A stretch of DNA of 64,000 nucleotides from Gammaproteobacteria bacterium (lineage in GTDB: Bacteria > Pseudomonadota > Gammaproteobacteria > Ga0077536), in the NCBI GenBank assembly GCA_024235015.1, contig JACKNG010000007.1:1-64000 (forward strand), written 5' to 3'. The position numbers and the translations under genes were made by a program. Under the pieces are notes generated by a model, which made no database searches, was not told the DNA's origin, and saw only the letters and a list, made by a program, of their open reading frames with translations. Positions 1 through 8,126 of this stretch are shown here, piece after piece (positions within the stretch are counted from its first letter, which is position 1; each line of letters opens with the position of its first letter).

Positions 1-912
1 CTCAACTGGTTCACCAACGTCTACGACCAGTTCGCCGTGATTTTCCCGTTCATCGTCTCCGCGCCGCGCTTCTTCGCCGGCACCATGCAGCTCGGCGGGC
101 TGATGCAGACGGCCTCGGCCTTCGGCCGCGTGCAGGATGCGCTGAGCTGGTTCGTCGGCGCCTACACCTCGCTGGCGGCCTGGAAGGCGACCATCGATCG
201 ACTCACCTCCTTCCAGGAGGCGATTCTCGCCGCCGGCGAGGCGGCCGAGCGCGAGGGCATCACCGCGATCACGGGCAGCGAGCCCGCGCTCGCCGCGCGC
301 GAGGTCGACGTGCGCATGCCCGATGGCAGCGTGCTGCTCGGTGACGTCGCCTGCAGCTTCGAGCCCGGCCAGCACACCCTGGTCACCGGCCCGTCCGGGA
401 TCGGCAAGAGCACCCTGTTCCGCGCGCTCGCCGGCATCTGGCCGTTCGGCCGCGGACGCATCGAGATCCCGCCCGGCGCACGCACCATGTTCCTGCCCCA
501 GCGCCCCTACCTGCCGCTGGGCTCGCTGCGCGACGTGGTCTGCTATCCCGCCGGCACCACGGCTTTCGACGATGCCGCGGTGCGCGCGACCCTGGCCGAC
601 TGCGGCCTCGAACATCTCGTCGATCGTCTCGACGAGGAACACCGCTGGTCGCAGCGCCTGTCACCCGGCGAGCAGCAGCGCCTGTCTTTCGCCCGCGCGC
701 TGTTGAATGCCCCCGACTGGTTGTTCCTCGACGAGGCGACCTCGGCCATCGACGACGACATGGAGCAGAAGCTCTACGGCCTGCTGCGCGAGCGCCTGCC
801 GGGCACGACGCTCATCAGCATCGCCCACCGCGCCTCGGTGGCGGCGTTCCATGCGCGCACGCTGAGGCTGGGCCGCGACGCCAGCGGCGGCGTGGTAATG
901 GCGACCACGTGA
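1..912 (+). CDS. ABC transporter, SbmA/BacA-like fused permease-ATPase (3' part)
   Basis: The gene is cut by the window start; 303 codons remain and the frame is open from base 1. The first ~90 residues are the end of an ABC_membrane_2 (SbmA/BacA, YddA-like) membrane domain, with the run WFTNVYDQFAVIFPFIV and the linker that follows. The rest is an ATPase domain with Walker A GPSGIGKST, signature LSPGEQQR and Walker B LFLDEATSAID followed by an H-loop (ISIAHR). Fused half-transporters of this type sit in the inner membrane and move peptides or acyl compounds, probably as homodimers. The substrate cannot be told from the sequence. The next gene is convergent. Confidence 0.85.
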   Translation, partial: LNWFTNVYDQFAVIFPFIVSAPRFFAGTMQLGGLMQTASAFGRVQDALSWFVGAYTSLAAWKATIDRLTSFQEAILAAGEAAEREGITAITGSEPALAAREVDVRMPDGSVLLGDVACSFEPGQHTLVTGPSGIGKSTLFRALAGIWPFGRGRIEIPPGARTMFLPQRPYLPLGSLRDVVCYPAGTTAFDDAAVRATLADCGLEHLVDRLDEEHRWSQRLSPGEQQRLSFARALLNAPDWLFLDEATSAIDDDMEQKLYGLLRERLPGTTLISIAHRASVAAFHARTLRLGRDASGGVVMATT

Positions 913-1033
913 GGTAGCGCCGGCGCATGGATGGCGGCAACGGCTGCGCGGGCGGGCTGCGCAGTTGACTGCTGTCAATGAGCCGCGCAGCCGCGCCCGC
1001 AACGAAGCAGACGGCCTCCGCAGCAGCTTTGCA

Positions 1034-3310
1034 TCAGCCTGCCGGGGGACGATCGACCAGCACCAGCAACGACGGCAACACCAGCAGGTCGAACAACAGC
1101 GCCAACGCAATCGTCAGCGCGGCGAAGTAGCCCATCGTCCAGGTCACGGCGAAGTCGGAGAGGCCGAGGACGAGGAAGCCGGTGACGAGGATGGCCGAGG
1201 TCAGGATCATCGCCGTGCCGGCCGTGGCGTAAGCGTGGGCGATGGCGTCGGCGGTGGTCGCGCCGTCACGCCGCCGGGCGTGGTAACGCATGACGAAGTG
1301 GATGGTGTCGTCGACGATGATGCCGACGCAGATGGCGCTGATGACGGCCACCGTCATGCCGATGTTGTGCACGACCAGGCCCCACACGCCGAAGGCGGCG
1401 GCGAGCGGCAGCAGGTTGGGCACGAGCGAGAGCGCGCCCAAGCGCAGGTTGCGCAGCAGGCCGGTGAAGGTTACGCCGATGAGGACGACGACCATGAGCG
1501 TACCGGCCAGCATGCCCTGGATGTTGCGCAGCGAGACGAACGAGAACATCACGCCGACGCCGGTGCCCGAGGCGCTCGCCTCGCCGCCGGCGTGTGCGTC
1601 GAACCAGGCTTCGCCGGCCGTCTTCAGCGCGCGCAGCTCGGCCGAGGACACGTCCGGGGTGAGCGCCGTCAGGCGCAGCGCGCGGTGGGCGACGTCGACC
1701 TGGTTGCCGACGTCCTGGCCCTTGGGCAGCGAGGTCTCGAGCAGGAGCAGGAGCTGGGCGGCGAGATCGGGATCGTCCGGCACGACATGGAAAGCCGGGT
1801 CGTCGCCGTGGACGTTGGCGTTGAGCCGGGCGAGGGTGTCGGTCAGGCAGATGGCGTGGGCGACGTCGTCACGCGCGCGCAGCCAGGCACAGAAATCGGC
1901 CACCTGGTGCAGGAAGGTCGGGGCGTCGATGCCGCCGTCGCTGCCGCTGTCGAGCACGTACTCGACGTAGTAGCTGCCGACCAGGCGTTCGGCGCTGTAG
2001 TCGCTGGCCAGCCGCATGGGATAGCTCGGGCCGAAGAACTTGATGAAGTTGTCGTCGAGACGGGTCTGGGCGAAGCCGAGCGCAGCCAGGGCGAGACTGG
2101 CGGTAATGGCGCTGACGACGAGCACGGCATGGCGCCGGCGCGGCCAGTGGCCGACTGCGGCGAGCCGCGCAGCGAGTGCGCGGGCGGCAGCGTAGAGCGC
2201 GGTGCGGCGCGGGTTGGTGCGACTGAGCACCGCCGGCAGCAGGGTCACCGAGCACACCGCGGCCAGCACCACGCCGACCATGACGAGGTTGCCGAGATGA
2301 CGGAACGGCGGCGAGTCGGCGAAGTTGAGCGAGGCGAAGCCGATCACGGTGGTCAGCGCCGTGAAGGCGATGGGCAGGCGGTTGTCGTGGACCGCGGCGG
2401 CGCTGGCCGCGCGCGCGTCCATGCCGCGTTCACGGGCCGTGACCGCGGCATGGATGACGTGCACGGCGTTGGCGACGAACACGCTCATCACGATGATCGG
2501 CGCCACCGCGGAGACCGGCGTCACCGGGTAACCGAGCCAGCCGGCCGCGCCCATGGTCGCCGCGGCGAGCAGGCTCACCAGCACGAGGACGGCCAGCGCC
2601 AGCAGCACCGAGCGCCACACCAGCAGCGCGATCAGGGCAAACAGCAGCACCATCAGCGGATTGAGGCGCTCGCCATCGGTGAGCGAGGCGCGCTGGAAGC
2701 TCTGGTCGACGGCGAGGGTGCCGGAGAAGTGGATGGCGAGATTCGGGTAGCGGGCGCGGAACCCGTCGGTGAGGGCGTAGGCGCGGCGATACACCTCGGC
2801 CGTCTCGGCGTCGTCGATACCCTGGGCATTGACCGTGGCATAGACCCCGGCGGTGCGGCCATCGGGTGAAACCAGCAGCCCGGCGATGCGCGGATCGGCT
2901 TGCGCCTCGCTGCGCAGGCGGGCGAGGGCAGCGGCGTCCGGGGTCGTGCCGCGCGGGACGAAGTCGCCGATGGCGATGTCGTCGTCGACTGCGCGCGAGA
3001 ACTGGAAGTTGACCAGCGACTGCACCCGCGCGACATGCGGGATGACGGCGACGCGATCGGTCAACCAGCGCAGGGCTGCGAGGTCGTCGGCGTTCCACAG
3101 CGTGTGGTCGTCGCGACCGAGGGTGAAGGTGGCCGCTTCCTCGGCGCCGAATCGATCTTCGAAGGCCTCGAATTCGAGCCGCTCCGGGTTGTGCTCGGAG
3201 AAGAAGATGTTGAGGTCGGAGGAGATGGCGACATGGGCGAGCCCGGCGGCCGCCAGCAGCAGCGCGAGTGCGGTCAGCGCGGCGGCGAGCCCGCCCCGGC
3301 TCACGCGCAT
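1034..3310 (-). CDS. MMPL/RND-superfamily transporter
   Basis: 758 residues when started at the ATG at 3310, where a hydrophobic first membrane segment begins at once (LAAALTALALLLAAAGLA). The frame extends upstream but that part is arginine-rich and not protein-like. The plan is a duplicated RND/MMPL one: TM1, a periplasmic domain, five TMs, then TM7, a second periplasmic domain and five TMs, with paired motifs such as APIIVMSVFVANAVH and SAICVGIIVDDTIHF. Proteins of this size export lipids or hydrophobic molecules across the inner membrane using the proton gradient. The substrate is unknown. It stands alone on the minus strand. Confidence 0.85.
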   Translation of the reverse strand: MRVSRGGLAAALTALALLLAAAGLAHVAISSDLNIFFSEHNPERLEFEAFEDRFGAEEAATFTLGRDDHTLWNADDLAALRWLTDRVAVIPHVARVQSLVNFQFSRAVDDDIAIGDFVPRGTTPDAAALARLRSEAQADPRIAGLLVSPDGRTAGVYATVNAQGIDDAETAEVYRRAYALTDGFRARYPNLAIHFSGTLAVDQSFQRASLTDGERLNPLMVLLFALIALLVWRSVLLALAVLVLVSLLAAATMGAAGWLGYPVTPVSAVAPIIVMSVFVANAVHVIHAAVTARERGMDARAASAAAVHDNRLPIAFTALTTVIGFASLNFADSPPFRHLGNLVMVGVVLAAVCSVTLLPAVLSRTNPRRTALYAAARALAARLAAVGHWPRRRHAVLVVSAITASLALAALGFAQTRLDDNFIKFFGPSYPMRLASDYSAERLVGSYYVEYVLDSGSDGGIDAPTFLHQVADFCAWLRARDDVAHAICLTDTLARLNANVHGDDPAFHVVPDDPDLAAQLLLLLETSLPKGQDVGNQVDVAHRALRLTALTPDVSSAELRALKTAGEAWFDAHAGGEASASGTGVGVMFSFVSLRNIQGMLAGTLMVVVLIGVTFTGLLRNLRLGALSLVPNLLPLAAAFGVWGLVVHNIGMTVAVISAICVGIIVDDTIHFVMRYHARRRDGATTADAIAHAYATAGTAMILTSAILVTGFLVLGLSDFAVTWTMGYFAALTIALALLFDLLVLPSLLVLVDRPPAG

Positions 3311-3714
3311 GAGGTCACGATCGGAGCGGGGCAGCCGCCCGCGACGCGCATCACGCGGCCGGCCGGCAGGTAGTGCGCCGGCATGGGTGACGCGGCGAGG
3401 AACGACGGGGTGGTTCGCATGGCGCCGACACCATAGTGAATCGCCGTGCCGGGTGCACCCACGCGACCAGCGACCTACCTCGTTCCCGGTGCGCGCCGGA
3501 CGGCGTCCATCCCCGGTCGAGCCCGGCACCGGCGACCACAGCCATCCCCGGCACCGGGCCTGACCCCGCACGGGGTCGGACCCGGGCGCGGCCAGTTCCG
3601 TCGACTCGCCGCAACGCCCGGCACCCTGCCGACTGCTCCGAGCGCTCCCGCCTGCGCTATGCTCTCCGCCCCGGCCACGCCGGGCATCCCGAGAATTCAC
3701 CCCAGGAGCAGAGC
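3311..3714. other. Intergenic region with a palindromic repeat
   Basis: About 400 bases with no convincing gene between divergently transcribed units. It holds one copy of the dispersed repeat (3543-3591) and, nearer the plus-strand gene, a TATGCT that could be a -10 box at 3658-3663 but has no good -35. Several frames stay open here only because of the GC content; their products are Arg/Pro-rich. Confidence 0.7.
3543..3591 (+). repeat. Dispersed palindromic repeat, copy A
   Basis: A 49-base element starting CATCCCCGGCACCGGG and centred on the palindrome GACCCCG-CA-CGGGGTC (3562-3577). It matches the element at 5888-5936 at about 43 of 49 positions, and shorter relatives lie at 5957-5992, 57299-57324 and 60079-60094. 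The small size, intergenic placement and palindrome resemble REP-type elements; no transposase lies nearby. Confidence 0.7.
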
Positions 3715-4746
3715 ATGCCGGGAACCGTGCCCGAAGGCATCCGCGCCGCAACCGTCACCGCCTGGCTGGCTGCACACCTGCCGGCGCTGACCCCACCGGT
3801 CGACTACCGCCTGATCGCCGGCGGCCATTCCAATCTCACCTATTCCTGCACCGATGCCGCCGGCCGCGTCTACGTGCTGCGCCGGCCGCCGCTCGGCCAC
3901 GTGCTCGAATCGGCCCACGACATGGGGCGCGAGCACCGCGTGATCTCCGCGCTGGCCGACAGCGGGGTGCCGGTGGCGCCGGCCTTCGCCCTGTGCCGGG
4001 AGGCGGCCGTCAACGACGCGCCGTTCTACGTCATGGGCTTCGTCGACGGCGCGGTCCTGCACGACAAGGGCGCCGTCGGCGACATGCCGCCAGCCGAGCG
4101 CGCGGCGCTCGCCGAGCACGTCATCGAGGTGCTGGCGCGCCTGCATGCCATCGCGCCGGAGTCGGTGGGGCTCGGCGACCTCGGCCGCCACGGTGGCTAC
4201 ATCGCGCGCCAACTCAAGCGTTGGACCGGCCAGTGGGAGGCCACCCGCACCCATTCCATCCCGGCGATGGAGGCGAGCGCGCGGTTGCTCGCCGAGCGCA
4301 TGCCGGAACAGGTCGGCACCGCGATCGTCCACGGCGACTATCGCCTGGGCAATTTCATCATCGGCGGGGGCCGCATCCGCGCCGTGCTCGACTGGGAGCT
4401 GTGCACCCTGGGTGATGCCCTGTCCGACCTCGCCTACCTGCTCAATTCCTGGGTCGGCCCCGGCGAGACCATCGATACCGTCGACGACCACATGCCGACC
4501 GCGGTCGGCGGCTTCCCTCATCGCGACACCCTGCTCGCGCGCTACGCCGAGTTGAGCGGCCGCGACGTGTCCCACATCGACTACTACCGCGCCTTCTCCT
4601 TCTGGCGCATCGCCGCCATCCGCCAGGGCGTCTACAAGCGCTACCTCGAAGGCGTCATGGGCAGCACCGAGGGCATCGACCTCGATCGCTACAAGGTGGC
4701 GGTGGAGCGCTGCGCGGAAGCGGCGCAGGGACTGCTCGAGGGATAG
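3715..4746 (+). CDS. APH-fold phosphotransferase (ACAD10/11-like family)
   Basis: 343 residues; the ATG at 3715 is preceded by CAGGAGC at good spacing. The fold is that of aminoglycoside phosphotransferase/choline kinase: an N-terminal nucleotide-binding lobe (YRLIAGGHSNLTY...YVLRRPP), the catalytic loop IVHGDYRLGNFI with HGD and Asn, and the metal-binding VLDWELCTLGDALSDLAY. The order and spacing match the bacterial relatives of the kinase domain of acyl-CoA dehydrogenases ACAD10/11, which phosphorylate hydroxyacyl groups, rather than drug-resistance enzymes. No acyl-CoA dehydrogenase lies next to it, so the substrate is open. Confidence 0.8.
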   Translation: MPGTVPEGIRAATVTAWLAAHLPALTPPVDYRLIAGGHSNLTYSCTDAAGRVYVLRRPPLGHVLESAHDMGREHRVISALADSGVPVAPAFALCREAAVNDAPFYVMGFVDGAVLHDKGAVGDMPPAERAALAEHVIEVLARLHAIAPESVGLGDLGRHGGYIARQLKRWTGQWEATRTHSIPAMEASARLLAERMPEQVGTAIVHGDYRLGNFIIGGGRIRAVLDWELCTLGDALSDLAYLLNSWVGPGETIDTVDDHMPTAVGGFPHRDTLLARYAELSGRDVSHIDYYRAFSFWRIAAIRQGVYKRYLEGVMGSTEGIDLDRYKVAVERCAEAAQGLLEG

Positions 4747-4921
4747 CGCCGCAGCGAGGCGTTCGCGGGCCTGGACGTCGGGCTCCTGGGATCACGGCTG
4801 CCGGGGGGGCCGGCGCCGGGGGGTGATGGCGTAGCAGCGCTGAATGAAGGCCGTGACGGTTGCGTCGTCGCGCCAAGTGGGGTCGCGACCGTCATCGATG
4901 ACTGCAGGTCCCGCGGGCGTC

Positions 4922-5338
4922 TCAGTGGGCGTCGGCGGCAAGGGCGGCGACGAGGGCGCGCAGGTCGGCGAGGCCGGCGCGCGCGGCATCGAGCACGCGG
5001 GCGTAATCGAGGCTGGCGTACTGGTGGACGATGAGGTTGCGCAGGCCCGCGGCCGCGGTGAGGCGGGTAGCCAGTGCGGTGTCGATGAGCCCGGCGCGGG
5101 CGATCAGCGCAAAGGCCTCGGCGGCATTGGCCGGGGCGCCCAGATCGTCGTCGGCGCAGGCATGGGCGGCGAGGTCGATGCAGCCCTGGATGGCCTGCTG
5201 GATGTCCATCAGCACGGCGTTGGCGAGGTCTTCGTCGCTGGCGAGCGTCGCGGCATCCAGCTCCGCACGGTGTTCGAGGCGCGCGGCGTGGTGCAGGACC
5301 TGGGCGGTCTTGCGGCGCAGGATGTCCGCATCAACCAC
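4922..5338 (-). CDS. hepT: HepT-like ribonuclease toxin
   Basis: 138 residues from the GTG at 5338, which overlaps the end of the upstream antitoxin gene by 8 bases. This is an all-helical HEPN (DUF86) protein of usual length. The RNase motif R-x4-H-x-Y is intact as RNLIVHQY, and the N-terminal helix carries ILRRKTAQVLHH. In the characterised systems HepT dimers cleave RNA, and MntA silences them by adding AMP to the Tyr of this motif. Here the order is antitoxin first, toxin second. The longer open frame to 5398 is rejected because it would run deep into the antitoxin gene. Confidence 0.88.
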   Translation of the reverse strand: MVDADILRRKTAQVLHHAARLEHRAELDAATLASDEDLANAVLMDIQQAIQGCIDLAAHACADDDLGAPANAAEAFALIARAGLIDTALATRLTAAAGLRNLIVHQYASLDYARVLDAARAGLADLRALVAALAADAH

Positions 5339-5750
5339 CGGCCCGCTCCAGGTGGCGACGCTGGGCCGCGTCGACGACCCGGCGCAGGTAGTCGCCATCG
5401 AGATACTCGACCAGGGTCGCGCCGCGCAGGCGGGCCAGCGCGCCCGCGCTGCGATCGAACAGGGTCACCCCGTGGGCGAACACCGCGCGGCGAAGAGTCG
5501 CGTCGACGCCAGCGAGATCGACCAGGTGGATTTCGCGGCCGGCCAGTGCGCCGAGCGTGCCGAGCAACGTGAAGTGGTCGGCAGCGAGCGATTGAGCGGC
5601 AGCGTCGTCGACAGCGAGCAGGGCGAGATCGAGATCGGAGTCCGGTCGCGCCCGGCCACGCGCGCAGGAACCGAAGACGATCGCCGCGGCGATGCGCGGA
5701 TCGTCGGCGAGGCTGCCGGCGAGGGCGTCGAAATCAGGCCGCGAAGACAT
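5331..5750 (-). CDS. mntA: MntA-like minimal nucleotidyltransferase antitoxin
   Basis: 139 residues from the ATG at 5750. The MNT signature GSCARGRARPDSDLDL is present with the G-S, the Asp pair and the spacing of active enzymes; the third Asp is probably in EIHLVDL. The family transfers AMP to the partner HepT and so neutralises it. The gene overlaps hepT by 8 bases (5331-5338), consistent with translational coupling. The pair is bordered on its upstream side by repeats. Confidence 0.88.
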   Translation of the reverse strand: MSSRPDFDALAGSLADDPRIAAAIVFGSCARGRARPDSDLDLALLAVDDAAAQSLAADHFTLLGTLGALAGREIHLVDLAGVDATLRRAVFAHGVTLFDRSAGALARLRGATLVEYLDGDYLRRVVDAAQRRHLERAGG

Positions 5751-5796
5751 GGCGCATCCTAGGCGCGCGGGCGCAGCGGAGGCAACGGGCGGTAGA

Positions 5797-5862
5797 CTGT
5801 CCCCATTCGCCTTGGCGCTGCGCGGATGCATCGCGGCCCGCAGGTATGCTGTCCCCATTCGC
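5797..5862 (+). repeat. Pair of CTGTCCCCATTCGC direct repeats
   Basis: The same 14 bases occur at 5797-5810 and 5849-5862. Both are preceded by GTA plus two or three variable bases, so the repeat unit is nearer 19 bases. They lie just upstream of the antitoxin start and beside the palindromic repeats. Confidence 0.65.
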
Positions 5863-5887
5863 GCGAGGCTCGATGCCCCGGGCCGTT

Positions 5888-5936
5888 CATCCCCGGCACC
5901 GGGTCCGACCTCGCCCGGGGTCGGACGCGGGCGAGG
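5888..5936 (+). repeat. Dispersed palindromic repeat, copy B
   Basis: Close copy of the element at 3543-3591, with about 6 differences in 49 bases. The central palindrome here is TCCGACC...GGTCGGA (5904-5925): changes on one arm are partly matched on the other, so the ability to fold is kept. Confidence 0.7.
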
Positions 5937-5956
5937 CCTGCCCGCCCCCAACGCCT

Positions 5957-5992
5957 CGTCCCCGGCGCGGTGTCTGACCTGATCGGGGTCGG
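5957..5992 (+). repeat. Dispersed palindromic repeat, degenerate copy C
   Basis: Begins CGTCCCCGGCGCGG and continues TGTCTGACCTGATCGGGGTC. It aligns with copies A and B with more mismatches and a changed centre. Confidence 0.55.
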
Positions 5993-6044
5993 CAGACCGC
6001 CACGCTTCATCCCCTGACCACCCGCTCACGCCACCCGCGATGCT

Positions 6045-6050
6045 TATAAT
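6045..6050 (+). promoter_or_regulatory. Perfect -10 box (TATAAT) before pcaI
   Basis: TATAAT stands 35 bases before the pcaI start in otherwise GC-rich DNA. No sequence 16-18 bases upstream resembles TTGACA, which fits an activator-dependent promoter. Catabolic pca/pob operons are usually controlled by IclR- or LysR-type activators; none is encoded next to this operon. Confidence 0.5.
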
Positions 6051-6085
6051 CACCGTCCCCGGGGGAGGGGCGGATTGCTGCAACG

Positions 6086-6754
6086 ATGATCGACAAGCGC
6101 TTCGAAAGCGTCGCGGCCCTGCTCGACGGCGTCGCCGACCTGCATGACGGCGCCACCGTGCTGGTCGGCGGCTTCGGCGATGCCGGCGTGCCGGAGCGGC
6201 TCATCGCCGGCCTCTGCGCGCTCGGCCTGCGCGACCTCACCGTGGTCAGCAACAACGCCGGCGCCGGCGAGCACGGCCTCGCCGCGCTGCTCGCCGCCGG
6301 CTGCGTGGGCAGGATGGTGTGCTCGTTCCCGCGCTCGGCCGGTTCGGTGGTGTTCGAAGAACTCTACGCGGCCGGCAAGGTCGCGCTCGAGATCGTGCCC
6401 CAGGGCACGCTCGCCGAGCGCATCCGCGCCGGTGGCGCCGGCGTGCCGGCCTTCTACACCGCCACGGCCTACGGCACGCCGCTCGCCGAGGGCAAGGAGA
6501 GCCGCGAGTTCGACGGCCGCGGCTACGTGCTGGAGCATGCCATCCGCGCCGACGTCGCCCTGGTCCACGCGGCGACCGCCGATCGCTGGGGCAACCTCAC
6601 CTACGCCAAGACCGCGCGCAACTTCAACCCGGTGATGGCGATGGCGGCGCGCACCACCCTGGCCGAGGTGCGCGAACTCGTGCCCATGGTCGACCCGGAA
6701 GTGGTGGTCACGCCCGGCATCTTCGTTCACCGCGTGGTGGAGGTGGGACGATGA
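6086..6754 (+). CDS. pcaI: 3-oxoadipate CoA-transferase subunit A
   Basis: 222 residues; family I CoA-transferase alpha subunit with the early glycine-rich VLVGGFGDAGVPE and central NNAGAGEHGLAALL. With PcaJ it moves CoA from succinyl-CoA to beta-ketoadipate, the step before thiolytic cleavage. It is first in an operon of nine tightly packed genes and ends in ATGA, shared with pcaJ. The 3-oxoadipate assignment, rather than acetoacetate, rests on the pca genes that follow. GGGGGAGGGG upstream serves as ribosome binding site. Confidence 0.88.
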   Translation: MIDKRFESVAALLDGVADLHDGATVLVGGFGDAGVPERLIAGLCALGLRDLTVVSNNAGAGEHGLAALLAAGCVGRMVCSFPRSAGSVVFEELYAAGKVALEIVPQGTLAERIRAGGAGVPAFYTATAYGTPLAEGKESREFDGRGYVLEHAIRADVALVHAATADRWGNLTYAKTARNFNPVMAMAARTTLAEVRELVPMVDPEVVVTPGIFVHRVVEVGR

Positions 6755-7422
6755 AGACCTTGAGCGCGGCCGACATCGCGCGCCGCGTGGCCGCCGACAT
6801 CGCCGACGGCGCCTACGTCAATCTCGGCATCGGCATGCCCATGCTGGTTGCCGATCACGTCCCGCCGGGGCGCGAGTTCGTGCTGCATTCCGAGAACGGC
6901 CTGCTCGGCATGGGGCCGGCGCCGGATGTCGCCGACGCCGATCCCGATCTGATCAATGCCGGCAAGCAGCCGGTGACCATCCGCCCCGGCGGTAGTTATT
7001 TCCACCACGCCGATTCCTTCGCCATGATCCGCGGCGGTCACATCGACGTCTCGATTCTCGGTGGCTACGAGGTGGCGGCCAACGGCGACCTCGCGAACTG
7101 GGCGCTACCGGGGCCCAAGCCGCCGGCCGTCGGTGGCGCGATGGACCTCGTCGCCGGTGCGAAGCAGGTGTGGGTGATGCTGTCCAGCCACGTCGCCAAG
7201 GACGGTACGCCCAAGGTGGTCGAACGCTGCACGCTGCCGTTGACGGGGCTCGCCTGCGTGAACCGGATCTATTCCGACCTCGCCGTCATCGACGTCACGG
7301 CCGCGGGTCTCGTCGTCACCGACCTGCTCGCCGGGCTCGAACCCGGGCAACTGCAGGCGCAGACCGGCGCGCCGCTCCGCTTCGCCGACGCTTGCCGTCC
7401 TCTGCAGCCGGAGACCGCCTGA
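6751..7422 (+). CDS. pcaJ: 3-oxoadipate CoA-transferase subunit B
   Basis: 223 residues. The catalytic Glu lies in SENGLLGMG, the motif whose Glu carries the CoA thioester in this enzyme family. The GGYEVAANGDLANW and GGAMDLVAGAK segments are typical of the beta subunit. It overlaps pcaI by 4 bases and pcaH by 1 base (TGATG), so translation is probably coupled to give equal subunit amounts. Confidence 0.9.
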   Translation: MKTLSAADIARRVAADIADGAYVNLGIGMPMLVADHVPPGREFVLHSENGLLGMGPAPDVADADPDLINAGKQPVTIRPGGSYFHHADSFAMIRGGHIDVSILGGYEVAANGDLANWALPGPKPPAVGGAMDLVAGAKQVWVMLSSHVAKDGTPKVVERCTLPLTGLACVNRIYSDLAVIDVTAAGLVVTDLLAGLEPGQLQAQTGAPLRFADACRPLQPETA

Positions 7423-8126
7423 TGCGCCATTTCGCTGTCGTCCCCGCGGGCTGCTATCCGCCCAACGACACCCCGGCCTACCGCTCGAGCGAGAAACGCG
7501 CACCGCGCGAGGCGGCCATCCGCATCCCGCACACGGTCTCCGAGCGGTGCGGACCGCATTACGGCGCGGAGGCGCTGCGCCCGCACGCCGCCGATCTCAC
7601 CACCCAGGTGGCGGGCGGGGTGGCCCAGGGCCAGCGCATCATCGTCCACGGCCGGGTCAGCGACGAGCACGGCCGGCCCGAGGCCAACGCCCTGGTCGAG
7701 GTGTGGCAGGCCAACGCCGCCGGGCGCTACCGCCACGACGGCGATCGCCACGACGCCCCGCTCGATCCGTATTTCACCGGCGCCGGCCAGGTCGTGACCG
7801 ATGCCGACGGCCGCTACGAGTTCGTCACCATCGAGCCCGGCGCCTACCCCTGGGGCAACCATCACAATGCCTGGCGGCCGCGGCACATCCATTTCTCCTT
7901 GTTCGGGCAAGCCTGGGCCGCGCGCCTGGTGACGCAGATGTATTTCCCGGGCGATCCCCTGCTGCCGCTCGATCCAATCTACATGGGCATCGCCGACGGT
8001 GCCGCGCGCGAGCGGCTGGTGTCCGCGTTCGATCTCGAACGTACCGTGCCGGACCACGCGCTCGCCTACCGCTTCGACATCGTGCTGCGCGGCCGGCTCG
8101 AGACGCCGTGGGAGGAGCGGTCGTGA
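7422..8126 (+). CDS. pcaH: Protocatechuate 3,4-dioxygenase beta subunit
   Basis: 234 residues from the ATG at 7422. The non-haem Fe(III) ligands can be placed by comparison with the Pseudomonas enzyme: the Tyr of AAGRYRH, the Tyr of GAYPWGN, and the two His of WRPRHIHFSLFG. The enzyme performs intradiol cleavage of protocatechuate to 3-carboxy-cis,cis-muconate; this subunit holds the iron. It is followed at once by the alpha subunit (GTGA overlap). Confidence 0.95.
   Translation: MRHFAVVPAGCYPPNDTPAYRSSEKRAPREAAIRIPHTVSERCGPHYGAEALRPHAADLTTQVAGGVAQGQRIIVHGRVSDEHGRPEANALVEVWQANAAGRYRHDGDRHDAPLDPYFTGAGQVVTDADGRYEFVTIEPGAYPWGNHHNAWRPRHIHFSLFGQAWAARLVTQMYFPGDPLLPLDPIYMGIADGAARERLVSAFDLERTVPDHALAYRFDIVLRGRLETPWEERS

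Larger units (their letters stand above)
5751..6085. other. Repeat-rich intergenic region upstream of pca operon
   Basis: 335 bases with no gene. From left to right it holds two identical 14-base direct repeats (5797-5810 and 5849-5862), two copies of the dispersed palindromic repeat (5888-5936 and 5957-5992), and the presumed pca promoter with its -10 box at 6045-6050. The divergent toxin-antitoxin operon must also start here. Confidence 0.75.

Noticed and set aside
965..2869. Long plus-strand open frame opposite the MMPL transporter
   Set aside because: The product is a Gly/Asp/Arg/His-rich low-complexity chain, the mirror of a GC-rich membrane-protein gene; the minus strand gives a clear RND-family protein.
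3436..3714. N-terminal extension of the phosphotransferase gene back to 3436
   Set aside because: The extension is Arg/Pro-rich, crosses the dispersed repeat, and a good ribosome binding site precedes the ATG at 3715.
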